Source: a virus
IMG/VR virus record: IMGVR_UViG_3300024513_000043
Coordinates: 1-36,304 of that record
Strand: one strand, 5' to 3'
Length of the DNA: 36,304 nucleotides
Made by a program: the position numbers and the translations under genes. The notes under the pieces were generated by a model that was not told where the DNA came from, made no database searches, and saw only the letters and a list, made by a program, of their open reading frames with translations. This document shows, one piece after another, positions 29,729 through 36,304 of this stretch (position 1 is its first letter; every line of letters begins with the position of its first letter).

Positions 29729-30237
29729 ACCAGGCATTATTGCGGTCGCTGTTCACGTATAAGCGCGGGAAGTTGTATTGGAAGCCACGCCCACGGGAGG
29801 ACTTTAACCAGCATTGCACCTGGGTGATGTGGAACCGGCGCTACGCCTATCAAGTGGCCGGGTGCATTGGGAACCGTGGGTATCGAAAAATAGCGATAGC
29901 GAAAAAATACTATTTTGCCCACCGCCTGATTTGGATGTACCACCGGGGATGGATGCCGGAAGCCCTTGACCACAAGAACGGGATTCGGGACGACAACCGG
30001 ATGAGCAATCTACGCCCTGCCACGCAGATGGAGAACCGCTGGAACTCCCGCCGACTGAGAACCACCAGCACGAACGTGAAGGGCGTTTACAAGCGGGCAA
30101 ACGGGGCTTACGAGGCTCACGTCTGCGCCAACTATAAGAGGTATTACCTTGGACGATTTGTTCGCAAATCTGACGCCGCCAGAGCCGTCACCGCCGCCAG
30201 AAAAGCGCTGCATAAAACATTTGCTCGGACTGGTTAA
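29725..30237 (+). CDS. HNH-AP2 homing endonuclease, 170 aa
   Basis: Free-standing homing endonuclease of the HNH family: YYFAHRLIWMYHRGWMPEAL, then DHKNGIRDDNRMSNLRPATQ hold the H...N...N/H catalytic core with the DHKNG loop. The C-terminal 40 residues, NVKGVYKRANGAYEAHVCAN then KRYYLGRF, form an AP2 DNA-binding domain. It spreads by cutting DNA lacking the insertion. GTG start. It overlaps the next gene by 89 bases. Confidence 0.88.
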   Translation: MNQALLRSLFTYKRGKLYWKPRPREDFNQHCTWVMWNRRYAYQVAGCIGNRGYRKIAIAKKYYFAHRLIWMYHRGWMPEALDHKNGIRDDNRMSNLRPATQMENRWNSRRLRTTSTNVKGVYKRANGAYEAHVCANYKRYYLGRFVRKSDAARAVTAARKALHKTFARTG

Positions 30238-30475
30238 TCGCGGTACGTTTACGGCTACGGAATCGGAGATGAGGGAAATTATGCTATCCGAACACGAAGC
30301 CAAGATGGAAGGGTTAGCGCGGCACGTCCTTGCCAAGCGTACTAAGGAGGAGAGGAGAAAGTGGCTGGACGAGTTTGAGTCCAAGCACGGGTATTCAATG
30401 ACGATGGAGTTGAAAAACCGGATTATTGAGCTGGCTCGGATGCGTAGAGAGCAGACTCATCCTTCCGACGCTTAA
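30149..30475 (+). CDS. Hypothetical helical protein, 108 aa
   Basis: TTG start at 30149 with AGAGG upstream, inside the HNH-AP2 gene. Begins with DDLFANLTPPEPSPPPEK (Pro-rich), then helical RGTFTATESEMREIMLSEHE and KMEGLARHVLAKRTKEERRK. Relatives occur in many phages, with no function known. It is the last gene of the rightward operon and its end overlaps the lysozyme gene by 53 bases on the opposite strand. Confidence 0.58.
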   Translation: MDDLFANLTPPEPSPPPEKRCIKHLLGLVNRGTFTATESEMREIMLSEHEAKMEGLARHVLAKRTKEERRKWLDEFESKHGYSMTMELKNRIIELARMRREQTHPSDA

Positions 30476-30911
30476 CGAGTCCCGGCAGTTCTTTCCCACC
30501 GGCCTTTGTCCAGGCCATAAATGCTTCCGCAGCGCCATCAAAGTCGCCACGGTTGTGCTTCATTCGGATGGTTGACCTTTGCAGGTTACCGAGTCCGACA
30601 TTGAAGGCAAAAGATACCAAGGCGTCGAAGCGGCCTTGAGTAAGATTTTGAGGGCAAAGTCGTAATACTCCCCGTTCAAATCCTGCCAGGTCTTGCACGA
30701 GGATATCATTGACTTCTGCCATTGATAATACTCTGTCCCACCCGTCGGGAATGGGTAAATTTTTGCGCTCATCAAATTTCACCCGAATATGATTGGGGTC
30801 AATAACATGGCCAACACCCACAGTCCACAACAGCGCCGGACAGCGGTAGGGCTTAGTGCGGACGCCTTCATGGTGCTTAATCATTTCTATTGCACTGGGT
30901 GATACCTTCAC
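30423..30911 (-). CDS. T4-type lysozyme / endolysin (GH24), 162 aa
   Basis: Cuts peptidoglycan between N-acetylmuramic acid and N-acetylglucosamine at the end of infection. E15, C24 and T30 occur as HHEGVRTKPYRCPALLWTVG, the E-x8-[DC]-x5-T signature. The middle has LTQGRFDALVSFAFNVGLGN and the end KELPGLVKRRKDESALY, typical of the fold. There is no signal or SAR segment, so export needs the holin. The GTG at 30911 overlaps the 3TM holin stop. Confidence 0.9.
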   Translation of the reverse strand: MKVSPSAIEMIKHHEGVRTKPYRCPALLWTVGVGHVIDPNHIRVKFDERKNLPIPDGWDRVLSMAEVNDILVQDLAGFERGVLRLCPQNLTQGRFDALVSFAFNVGLGNLQRSTIRMKHNRGDFDGAAEAFMAWTKAGGKELPGLVKRRKDESALYASEPAQ

Positions 30912-31411
30912 TTCTTAGACCACCCTCGGCTTCCAAACCAAAATCCGATTATCCCCCCGAGCATGGCCATTTCGTCGGACGAGAAGATGAGTTCGGCCAC
31001 CTTTTCCAAGTCGCCCGTGGAGGCCACAAGGTGCGGCATGTGAAAGATATTCCAAGCCAGCCACGCATTGATGGCAATGAGCTCGAGAACGAACAGGTAG
31101 GTCACCGTGGGGCGCACCGTTCCGACATAGTTCACCACCCACGTAGAAGCCCGCTCCATGACCTTTTTATCGTGGTCCAGAGCCGCATTTTGCATCTGGG
31201 CTTCGGTCTGCATGGCAATCTGGTCGGTGCGGATTTCCTCGACTTTTTGCTGGGCAATAAAGCCACGCTCGGCCAATGCCAGTTCCCGCTCCGTCTGGAT
31301 ACGGGCCAAGTCCAATTCTTGCTTTTTGTCGGCCTTGTCTTGGAAGAAGTCTAAAACACGGGGCAGACCGGAGATGAGCAGACCGCCTAGGGTGGAAATC
31401 AAGGAGAGCAT
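30908..31411 (-). CDS. 3TM holin (GTA-type), 167 aa
   Basis: Residues 1-20 are hydrophobic (MLSLISTLGGLLISGLP), then a long charged coiled coil with DLARIQTERELALAERGFIA, then two membrane segments (VRPTVTYLFVLELIAINAWL, and EMAMLGGIIGFWFGSRGW). This matches the 3TM holin family known from gene-transfer agents. It should form the pore that lets the lysozyme reach the periplasm. TAATG overlap with the coiled-coil gene. Confidence 0.8.
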   Translation of the reverse strand: MLSLISTLGGLLISGLPRVLDFFQDKADKKQELDLARIQTERELALAERGFIAQQKVEEIRTDQIAMQTEAQMQNAALDHDKKVMERASTWVVNYVGTVRPTVTYLFVLELIAINAWLAWNIFHMPHLVASTGDLEKVAELIFSSDEMAMLGGIIGFWFGSRGWSKK

Positions 31412-31860
31412 TACAGGTGTCCTTTGAAGATGTAATACGTGGTCACGAGGATGAACGACAGCACAAAGCAGACGATTTTGAGTTCTCGGAGCTTCTTTAA
31501 GTCCCGTCCATACTCATCGCGCCCTGCTTGGACTTCTTTCATCTGGCGCTCTTTGATGGTCTGGATTTCTTTCCACTCGATTTCGGCCTTCTCTTTCCCG
31601 TACCGCTGGATGAGTTGCTGGCGTAAATCTTCTTCGGCTTCTTTCACTTCTTTGAGGCGTCGCCACTCGGCAAACGCGGTGAGGATGGTGGTATCGCCTT
31701 TGACGACCCGTTGCTTACGCTGGAATTGTTGCTTTGCTTGGAGTTCGGCGACCCCAAGTTTCTGAATGTCGGATACTACGGATTCAATCTCTTTCCCGGC
31801 GGCCAGGGCGCTTTTTATGCCTTGCGCTGCGCCCTTTGCCGAGGATACTAAATCACTCAT
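31411..31860 (-). CDS. Coiled-coil protein with C-terminal membrane anchor, 149 aa
   Basis: Starts MSDLVSSAKGAAQGIKSALA. Residues 30-125 are a long charged coiled coil, and residues 128-145 form a membrane segment (IVCFVLSFILVTTYYIF) followed by KGHL. It sits between the 3TM holin and the phosphoesterase. It may be a spanin-like or holin-associated protein, or anchor virion parts; no lipobox is visible, so a classic spanin is not shown. Confidence 0.55.
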   Translation of the reverse strand: MSDLVSSAKGAAQGIKSALAAGKEIESVVSDIQKLGVAELQAKQQFQRKQRVVKGDTTILTAFAEWRRLKEVKEAEEDLRQQLIQRYGKEKAEIEWKEIQTIKERQMKEVQAGRDEYGRDLKKLRELKIVCFVLSFILVTTYYIFKGHL

Positions 31861-31866
31861 TCTCTC

Positions 31867-32808
31867 CTATACTTTCTCTCCCCGAAAGTAAGCCGCCCCG
31901 TTGATGACTTCGCATAGTTCAGGAGGCAGTAACATACCATCCTTAAATGTCAGGACAGCGAATCCCGAACACCAGTTCACAGGATTGCCCTCACAGTATG
32001 TAAATTGCTCGCCATAGGGCTCCGCTAACGTCCCGGTGTCCACCCCATAACGACGCCCATTGTAATCAGAATACGGAGTGACTTGGAGTTTGTGCAGGTG
32101 GCCGGTCACAATCGTCTTTCCGGCCTTCAAGGTGTTGTTGTAGGGTGCGTGAACCCCGTTGTGCCAGCGATGCTTCACAATCACTTGCTCGTTGATGTCC
32201 ACCCTCCAGCCGGTATGCCAGCCAGGGAAGTAATCAAACAAATCCATGGCGTCCGAAAGTTCAGGTGCGTTGACCGCAATATAGCGATGCAGTCGAACGT
32301 CATGGTTTCCAAATGTCCACAAGCAACGTGCGTTCTTGGAGGCGTTGCGAATCTCGTCTAAGCGGTCTTGACAGGCTTCTATCTCTTGCTTGGGGGTAGG
32401 AGGGGTTGTGCCCATCAGCGGCTCGTGGCGGCTGATTCTGGCCCCGTCAAAGACGTCCCCGTTGAGGATGATGGTCTTGGGCTTAAATTCTTTCAGGAGG
32501 TCTACAAACGCCCGATGCGCGGTGGTGACTTCCCCTGGCCAGTAGTGGCAGTCGGAAGCGATAAAAACGTGCCCGTTCTCAACGGTGTGCTCTAGGATGC
32601 GGCGGTTATCAGGAATGATGGTCTTTAGGACAGATTCCTGCTTGGCATTGAATGACGGAAGGACAATCCCGTACTTTTCTTGGATTTTACTTCTGCGCCG
32701 GTAAATGTTGACTTGGTCAACTTGGAATTCTTCTGCAACGGCTTTAGGACTTCCCAGGCGCTTGAACGCCTCGATGATTTGCTCATCCGTCAGTTTTCGG
32801 CTTGCCAC
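31867..32808 (-). CDS. Metallophosphoesterase with N-terminal HTH, 313 aa
   Basis: Calcineurin-like fold with D86 and H88 (ASDCHYW), NGDVFDG at 116-122, TFGNHD at 165-170, H213 (KHRWH) and GHLH at 236-239: the full metal-binding set. The first ~45 residues, RKLTDEQIIEAFKRLGSPKA then EEFQVDQVNIYRRRS, form a helix-turn-helix, an unusual DNA-binding addition. Substrates could be nucleotides, nucleic acid or phosphoprotein. GTG start; overlaps the HslV-like gene by 26 bases. Confidence 0.85.
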   Translation of the reverse strand: MASRKLTDEQIIEAFKRLGSPKAVAEEFQVDQVNIYRRRSKIQEKYGIVLPSFNAKQESVLKTIIPDNRRILEHTVENGHVFIASDCHYWPGEVTTAHRAFVDLLKEFKPKTIILNGDVFDGARISRHEPLMGTTPPTPKQEIEACQDRLDEIRNASKNARCLWTFGNHDVRLHRYIAVNAPELSDAMDLFDYFPGWHTGWRVDINEQVIVKHRWHNGVHAPYNNTLKAGKTIVTGHLHKLQVTPYSDYNGRRYGVDTGTLAEPYGEQFTYCEGNPVNWCSGFAVLTFKDGMLLPPELCEVINGAAYFRGEKV

Positions 32809-33229
32809 GACTTCTCCTCGGTAATCTCAGAACATCTATTGGCTCATGGGAGCTGGTGTCATACATACAGGCAATTTTTACCGCTTCCACCGGAGATAAT
32901 CCCAAGTGCATGGCGGCGATTGCGTAGTTTGCTCCTGTTCCAATAGCCCAAAAGTCGTTCTTGATACGCGCAGGGATGATGGTACTTTCGTAAATCCAAA
33001 TGCCATCACTTCTGAGTTCAAGAACCGTCACATCGGTGTCAGAGTCCAGGTCACCACCCTTCTCCAACGCCTGATAGAACTTTAATATCTTATCCCAATC
33101 TCCGCAAGCCCCATAAACAGAGGCTTTTCCTTGACGAAGTTTCTCTACGAGGTAGAAGGAATCGTCGCCGCTCACCATACTATCTGCGGCGATTTCTCCC
33201 GTAGATACTTTGGCGGCCACCGTGGTCAT
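32783..33229 (-). CDS. HslV/proteasome-beta-like Ntn-hydrolase, 148 aa
   Basis: Starts MTTVAAKVSTGEIAADSMVS. The first Thr (T2) is exposed after Met removal, as in HslV and proteasome beta; D16 and K30 are at the right spacing for the other two active-site residues. AIGTGANYAIAAMHLGLSPV, EAVKIACMYD and then SSHEPIDVL match the typical HslV C-terminal part. No HslU-like ATPase gene lies in this window, so it may use the host unfoldase or act alone. ATGA overlap with the next gene. Confidence 0.82.
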   Translation of the reverse strand: MTTVAAKVSTGEIAADSMVSGDDSFYLVEKLRQGKASVYGACGDWDKILKFYQALEKGGDLDSDTDVTVLELRSDGIWIYESTIIPARIKNDFWAIGTGANYAIAAMHLGLSPVEAVKIACMYDTSSHEPIDVLRLPRRSRGKPKTDG

Positions 33230-33459
33230 TTGTCGGCTTTAGTCTCTAGTCGGTCAAAGATGCGCTCAAGGATGTTCTCTAGCCGGTCAAAGCGAACTTC
33301 GATGTCCACTTTCTTGACGTAGTTGGAAGGCAGGTCAACTTCAATTTGATGGACGTCCCGGCGCAACTCTGCTACGGAGTCCCAAATCTGGCGGGCAAAC
33401 CATCCAATCCCTGCCAACGCTGAACCGCCGATAAGGTTAATGATGGTCTGCCATTCCAT
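33226..33459 (-). CDS. Small single-pass membrane protein, holin candidate, 77 aa
   Basis: Starts MEWQTIINLIGGSALAGIGW followed by FARQIWDSVAELRRDVHQIE and a charged helix ending ILERIFDRLETKADK. One N-terminal membrane segment and a long charged C-terminus is common for small phage membrane proteins annotated as holin-like or holin-accessory. It overlaps its neighbours by 1-4 bases. Function inferred from topology and place. Confidence 0.6.
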   Translation of the reverse strand: MEWQTIINLIGGSALAGIGWFARQIWDSVAELRRDVHQIEVDLPSNYVKKVDIEVRFDRLENILERIFDRLETKADK

Positions 33460-33818
33460 TATGCGGCCTCAACCCAGCTTGTCGTGGCCTCGTCCCATGA
33501 ATACATCTTGCCGTCGGTCGGCATCGGGGTTGGCGCTTGCCATTGGCAGGTGAGCTCGTTCAGCACCCAGCTTGCAAACGGTTTAGGCGGCACAAACGCA
33601 TCGCGGTCGGAATCGTATTTGAACCCGATTCCAGCGTAGTTCTTGCGGAAGTTGCCGTTATAGCTGGTCTGCTTCCATGTGCCACCGAACAGGCGCTCAC
33701 AGAAAGCCGCACCGATGCTTTCTTTTTCGACACCACCGGCATCGGATGTGTCCTTGTTATCGACCACAATCACCTGGGTGACGTAGCCATACTGGTCAAT
33801 TTTAGCGAAATGCGCCAT
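33459..33818 (-). CDS. Conserved phage virion-type protein, 119 aa
   Basis: Begins MAHFAKIDQYGYVTQVIVVD and continues AFCERLFGGTWKQTSYNGNF, RKNYAGIGFKYDSDRDAFVP and PKPFASWVLNE, a pattern that recurs in very many aquatic myo- and podoviruses; it is often detected as a structural protein, but the role is not known. No signal or membrane part. It is between the 2OG oxygenase and the membrane protein genes. Confidence 0.72.
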   Translation of the reverse strand: MAHFAKIDQYGYVTQVIVVDNKDTSDAGGVEKESIGAAFCERLFGGTWKQTSYNGNFRKNYAGIGFKYDSDRDAFVPPKPFASWVLNELTCQWQAPTPMPTDGKMYSWDEATTSWVEAA

Positions 33819-34422
33819 CGAGTTCTCCTAATTGAAGTCCGGTTAAATCTAATTCCTCCCCGATATTTCCAACGGGGAAAGTGTTAAATGCAAGGCTGAT
33901 GCGGGTTTGGTCAGATTCTACGGTCTGCACCATGTGGGTCAGGCTTGACGGGAACAGCACTAAGTCGCACGTTCCCACCTCGAACCACCACGATTCCGAG
34001 TTCCAGACATTCCATTCCGCAGGTGGAAACTTAATCTGCTGGTATCCATTGCGGAAGAAGTAAATCCGGTCCTTGGCTTTATCGGCCTGAACATAGAACA
34101 CCCCGGACACAAACGAATTGGGGTGCTCGTGCTTATGGTGATACTGACCAGGCTCGGTGTAATTGGTCCACGACTGCGTAATCTTGAGGTTGACCTTGTG
34201 CTTGGGGCTGTAAACCGTGGTGAAGTATTCCGACACCTTGGTTTCAATAAAGTCCCGCAACTGGGTCAATTCTTTAGACTTAAGAATCGTGTTGTTGGTG
34301 CTGGTCGTGTTGCCCGTGTTTGACCGTGTTTCCTGATTCTTTAGGAACGATAGTTCCTTGGCCGACAGGTCACGGTCTAACTTATACATACCCACAGGTG
34401 TGGGAAACAGGTTATGCAGCAC
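33802..34422 (-). CDS. 2OG-Fe(II) oxygenase-like protein, 206 aa
   Basis: I chose GTG at 34422 (VLHNLFPTPVGMYKL), six bases after GAGGA; an ATG at 34443 lacks a proper site. The Fe-binding region is EPGQYHHKHEHPNSFVSGVF, with LVLFPSSLTHMVQTVESDQT then RISLAFN containing the distal His and the 2OG-binding Arg. It resembles the TIGR02466 family of putative oxygenases widespread in marine phages. It may hydroxylate a virion or host protein. The gene is immediately after the adhesin and its helper. Confidence 0.8.
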   Translation of the reverse strand: MLHNLFPTPVGMYKLDRDLSAKELSFLKNQETRSNTGNTTSTNNTILKSKELTQLRDFIETKVSEYFTTVYSPKHKVNLKITQSWTNYTEPGQYHHKHEHPNSFVSGVFYVQADKAKDRIYFFRNGYQQIKFPPAEWNVWNSESWWFEVGTCDLVLFPSSLTHMVQTVESDQTRISLAFNTFPVGNIGEELDLTGLQLGELDGAFR

Positions 34423-34690
34423 GTTGTTCCTCAATGATTGCATCCACCTGTTTCTGAATTTCCATCTGACCCGTTAATTGTTCAATCTGCTCTGGCAACC
34501 AAATCGTGTTGATGGAATCCTCAAACGCTTTAATCTTTTCCATTGTGTCTTGAACCTCTTGCCAAGTAGGGCAGGGCCGAGGGTCTTCCCAACGGGAAAA
34601 ATAAGTGTTTGAGATTTCCCACTTTGCACCCGGTCTTAGCAAGTGCATTGCGGTGTCGATTCCATACAACCGATAGATTTTGGTTTCCAT
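34412..34690 (-). CDS. Small protein next to the adhesin, possible assembly helper, 92 aa
   Basis: ATG at 34690, with GAGGA upstream, nine bases after the adhesin stop. It reads METKIYRLYGIDTAMHLLRP then SNTYFSRWEDPRPCPTWQEV and continues as a helix (MEKIKAFEDSINTIWLPEQI). Similar proteins sit near tail fibres of many phages and may help folding. This is inference from location; no catalytic features are visible. Confidence 0.6.
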   Translation of the reverse strand: METKIYRLYGIDTAMHLLRPGAKWEISNTYFSRWEDPRPCPTWQEVQDTMEKIKAFEDSINTIWLPEQIEQLTGQMEIQKQVDAIIEEQRAA

Positions 34691-34699
34691 TTGTCCTCG

Positions 34700-36304
34700 T
34701 TATTGATTGGTCTTGATGATGACGATACCTGAACCACCGGCAAATGACTGATTTGCGCTTCCAGCTATACCACCACCACCCCCACCAGTATTTGAGCCAC
34801 CAGCGGTTCCTGTTCCAGTAGCACCACCGCTGCCATTTCCGTTACCGCCACCGCCAGTTCCTCCGGTTCCTGCCGCACCAGAAAAGAAAGCACCGCCACC
34901 GCCGCCGCCAGCATAGGTTACAGAAGTTCCTGTAATTGAAGATGCGGTTCCGTTACCACCATTTCCAGACGCTGTTCCAGTAGCACCAGCCGCAGACGCA
35001 CCACCGCCTCCACCGCCTCTAATTTGTGATGGAGAATTTGCTAGTGACGCACCGCCGTTGTTGCCTTGAGATGGCGAAGTAGATGGAGTGTTTCCAGTCC
35101 CACCACCGTATGAAGCGTTTCCAACTTCACCACCACCACCACCAGAACCTCCATTTGCCCCAGTAGCAGGGGCAGAACCGCCACCCCCACCGCCACCGCC
35201 ATTAGAAGTGATGGTAGAGAAAACAGAGTTTCCTCCGGTTCCACCAACAGCGTTTGTTGAAGCGGAACCACCAGCTCCAACTGTAACCGTGTATTCCGTA
35301 TTAGCAGTAACACTAAAACTTGTGCCAGTTCTAAAACCACCAGCACCACCTCCACCGCCAGTACCTTGCCCGCCACCACCGCCACCGCCACCCGCAACCA
35401 CAAGGTAGTCCACAGAAGATACGCCAGTAGGTGCTACCCACTTGCCAGAGCCTTTGAATGTGAAGACGGATTGTGTGGGTGCTTGGTATTTAAGGATGAC
35501 AATACCGGAGCCGCCTGCTTTGCCTCTTGTATTGTTATATGAAGCACCGCCACCACCGCCAGTATTTGTACCTCCAGCAATGCCATCAACGGCGGCAGTT
35601 GCTCCTGTGCCACCACCACCTGTTCCACCTGTTCCGCCTGTTCCCGTATTAGTGCTACCACCGCCACCACCAGCGTAAGTTACAGACGAGCCACTAATTG
35701 TAGACGCAGTTCCTGCGCCACCAGCACCCCCAACATCTAAAGCACCAGACGCTCCAATTGTTCCATTTCCACCAACTGCGTTAGCTCCGCCACCACCTCC
35801 AGATGCCAAATCAGCACCTGACCTTAAAGCCCCAGTTCCAGCATTATTCCCTTGAGAAGGAGAGGTATTAGGTGTGTTGCCAGAACCTGCAGTGCCAAGT
35901 GTTGTTACTGCGGTATTACATCCACTACTTCCACCAGAGCCGCCGTTTCGCCCATTTTGTAATGAATCTGAATATGCCCCACCACCACCACCACCATTAG
36001 AAGTAATGGTAGAAAATACAGAATTACTTCCATCACTGCCCTGCGCTCCTCCACTTGTATTGGCGTTACCGCCAGCGCCAACTGTAATGGTGTAATCTGT
36101 TCCGGCAGTTACAGACGCACCTGTTCCTGTTCTAAAACCGCCTGCTCCACCAGCACCGAGACCACCACCACCACCGCCACCAGCAACAACCAAATACTCC
36201 ACCTCGGTCACACCTGTAGGACAAGTCCATGTGCTAGTGGCCGTGAAGGTTTGGACGACGGTGTATTGGGTCTGGGGCCAATTGCCGCCACGAACCGCTT
36301 TTTG
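34700..36304 (-). CDS. Glycine-rich tail adhesin, variant A (5' end beyond window)
   Basis: The frame is open from the window end (36304) to the stop at 34700; a GTG at 36211 is only an internal Val codon. Joined through the repeat to the ATG at 1003, the full protein is about 563 residues. Domain 1 (from ~residue 58) is variant A with loops such as YSDSLQNGRNGGSGG, SGCNTAVTTLGTAG and NTPNTSPSQGNNAG; domain 2 (from FTFKGSGKWVAPTGVSSVDY) is unique and has the same framework, ending SGIVIIKTNQ. This is a two-domain receptor-binding-type protein; the receptor is unknown. Confidence 0.85.
   Translation of the reverse strand, partial: QKAVRGGNWPQTQYTVVQTFTATSTWTCPTGVTEVEYLVVAGGGGGGGLGAGGAGGFRTGTGASVTAGTDYTITVGAGGNANTSGGAQGSDGSNSVFSTITSNGGGGGGAYSDSLQNGRNGGSGGSSGCNTAVTTLGTAGSGNTPNTSPSQGNNAGTGALRSGADLASGGGGGANAVGGNGTIGASGALDVGGAGGAGTASTISGSSVTYAGGGGGSTNTGTGGTGGTGGGGTGATAAVDGIAGGTNTGGGGGASYNNTRGKAGGSGIVILKYQAPTQSVFTFKGSGKWVAPTGVSSVDYLVVAGGGGGGGGQGTGGGGGAGGFRTGTSFSVTANTEYTVTVGAGGSASTNAVGGTGGNSVFSTITSNGGGGGGGGSAPATGANGGSGGGGGEVGNASYGGGTGNTPSTSPSQGNNGGASLANSPSQIRGGGGGGASAAGATGTASGNGGNGTASSITGTSVTYAGGGGGGAFFSGAAGTGGTGGGGNGNGSGGATGTGTAGGSNTGGGGGGIAGSANQSFAGGSGIVIIKTNQ
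35362..35482. repeat. 121-bp exact repeat, copy 2
   Basis: Identical to 1-121; encodes the inter-domain linker (QSVFTFKGSGKW then VAPTGV). The two copies diverge immediately after 35482. It defines the left border of the alternative segments on the plus strand. Confidence 0.9.
35483..36183 (-). other. Variable segment A of the adhesin (first Gly-rich domain)
   Basis: A 701-base stretch that is the alternative to 122-795. Shares framework blocks with it but differs in nearly all loop residues, and it has nine more codons. Confidence 0.85.
36184..36304. repeat. 121-bp exact repeat, copy 2 of the right-end overlap
   Basis: Identical to 796-916. It shows that the window end joins the conserved adhesin N-terminus, closing the genome. 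Confidence 0.9.

Noticed and set aside
1-36304. True terminal direct repeats
   Set aside because: The two ends are not copies of each other; each repeats an internal site and both overlaps have the same 121-base length, as expected from assembly k-mers.

Overview
The window is almost a complete genome of a tailed phage with podovirus-type virion genes (P22-like portal, short-tail adaptor, gp10-like tail protein, Ala/Gly-rich ejection-type proteins, no tape measure). The lysozyme, secreted and membrane proteins and the sigma70-type promoters point to a Gram-negative host; moderate GC and many freshwater/marine-type phage families suggest an aquatic proteobacterium, but that is inference. I see no integrase, repressor cassette, DNA polymerase, RNA polymerase or tRNA.

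The ends are informative. Bases 1-121 are identical to 35362-35482, and bases 36184-36304 are identical to 796-916. The contig is therefore best read as one circular (or circularly permuted) genome of about 35,388 bp, walked once round plus a second version of one segment. That segment encodes the first glycine-rich domain of a tail adhesin. The two versions, 122-795 and 35483-36183, differ strongly but both stay in frame. This hypervariable adhesin region is the most interesting signal in the window.

Layout. A divergent promoter/operator region lies at about 24010-24150. Leftwards (minus strand): small early proteins and a Sak3-type annealing protein (23978-21641), a terminator (21558-21590), small basic proteins, acyltransferase and methyltransferases (21539-18084), terminase subunits, portal, scaffold and major capsid protein (17937-12145), a second terminator (12094-12122), a glycosyltransferase and the adaptor/tail/ejection proteins (12081-2309), a repeat fibre (2304-1396) and the glycine-rich adhesin starting at 1003. 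Across the circular junction the minus-strand unit continues from 36304 down to 30423: adhesin C-terminus, a 2OG oxygenase, small proteins, a membrane protein, an HslV/proteasome-like protein, a metallophosphoesterase, a 3TM holin and a lysozyme.

Rightwards (plus strand, 24120-30475) lies the replication/recombination/regulation operon: two PD-(D/E)XK-like nucleases, a DnaD-like replication protein, a PAPS-reductase-family protein, NinB, a Ref-like nuclease, a glycosyltransferase, a Q-like/sigma-4 regulator, a YqaJ/lambda-type exonuclease, an SSB-like protein, a MazG-like pyrophosphohydrolase and an HNH-AP2 endonuclease. It converges on the lysozyme gene with a short overlap.

The genes fit a phage that borrows the host replisome, supplies its own recombination set (exonuclease, annealing protein, SSB, NinB, Ref), and switches to the long leftward late operon, possibly through the Q-like protein. 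Most neighbouring genes overlap by 1-4 bases (ATGA, TAATG, GTGA), and TTG starts are unusually frequent.
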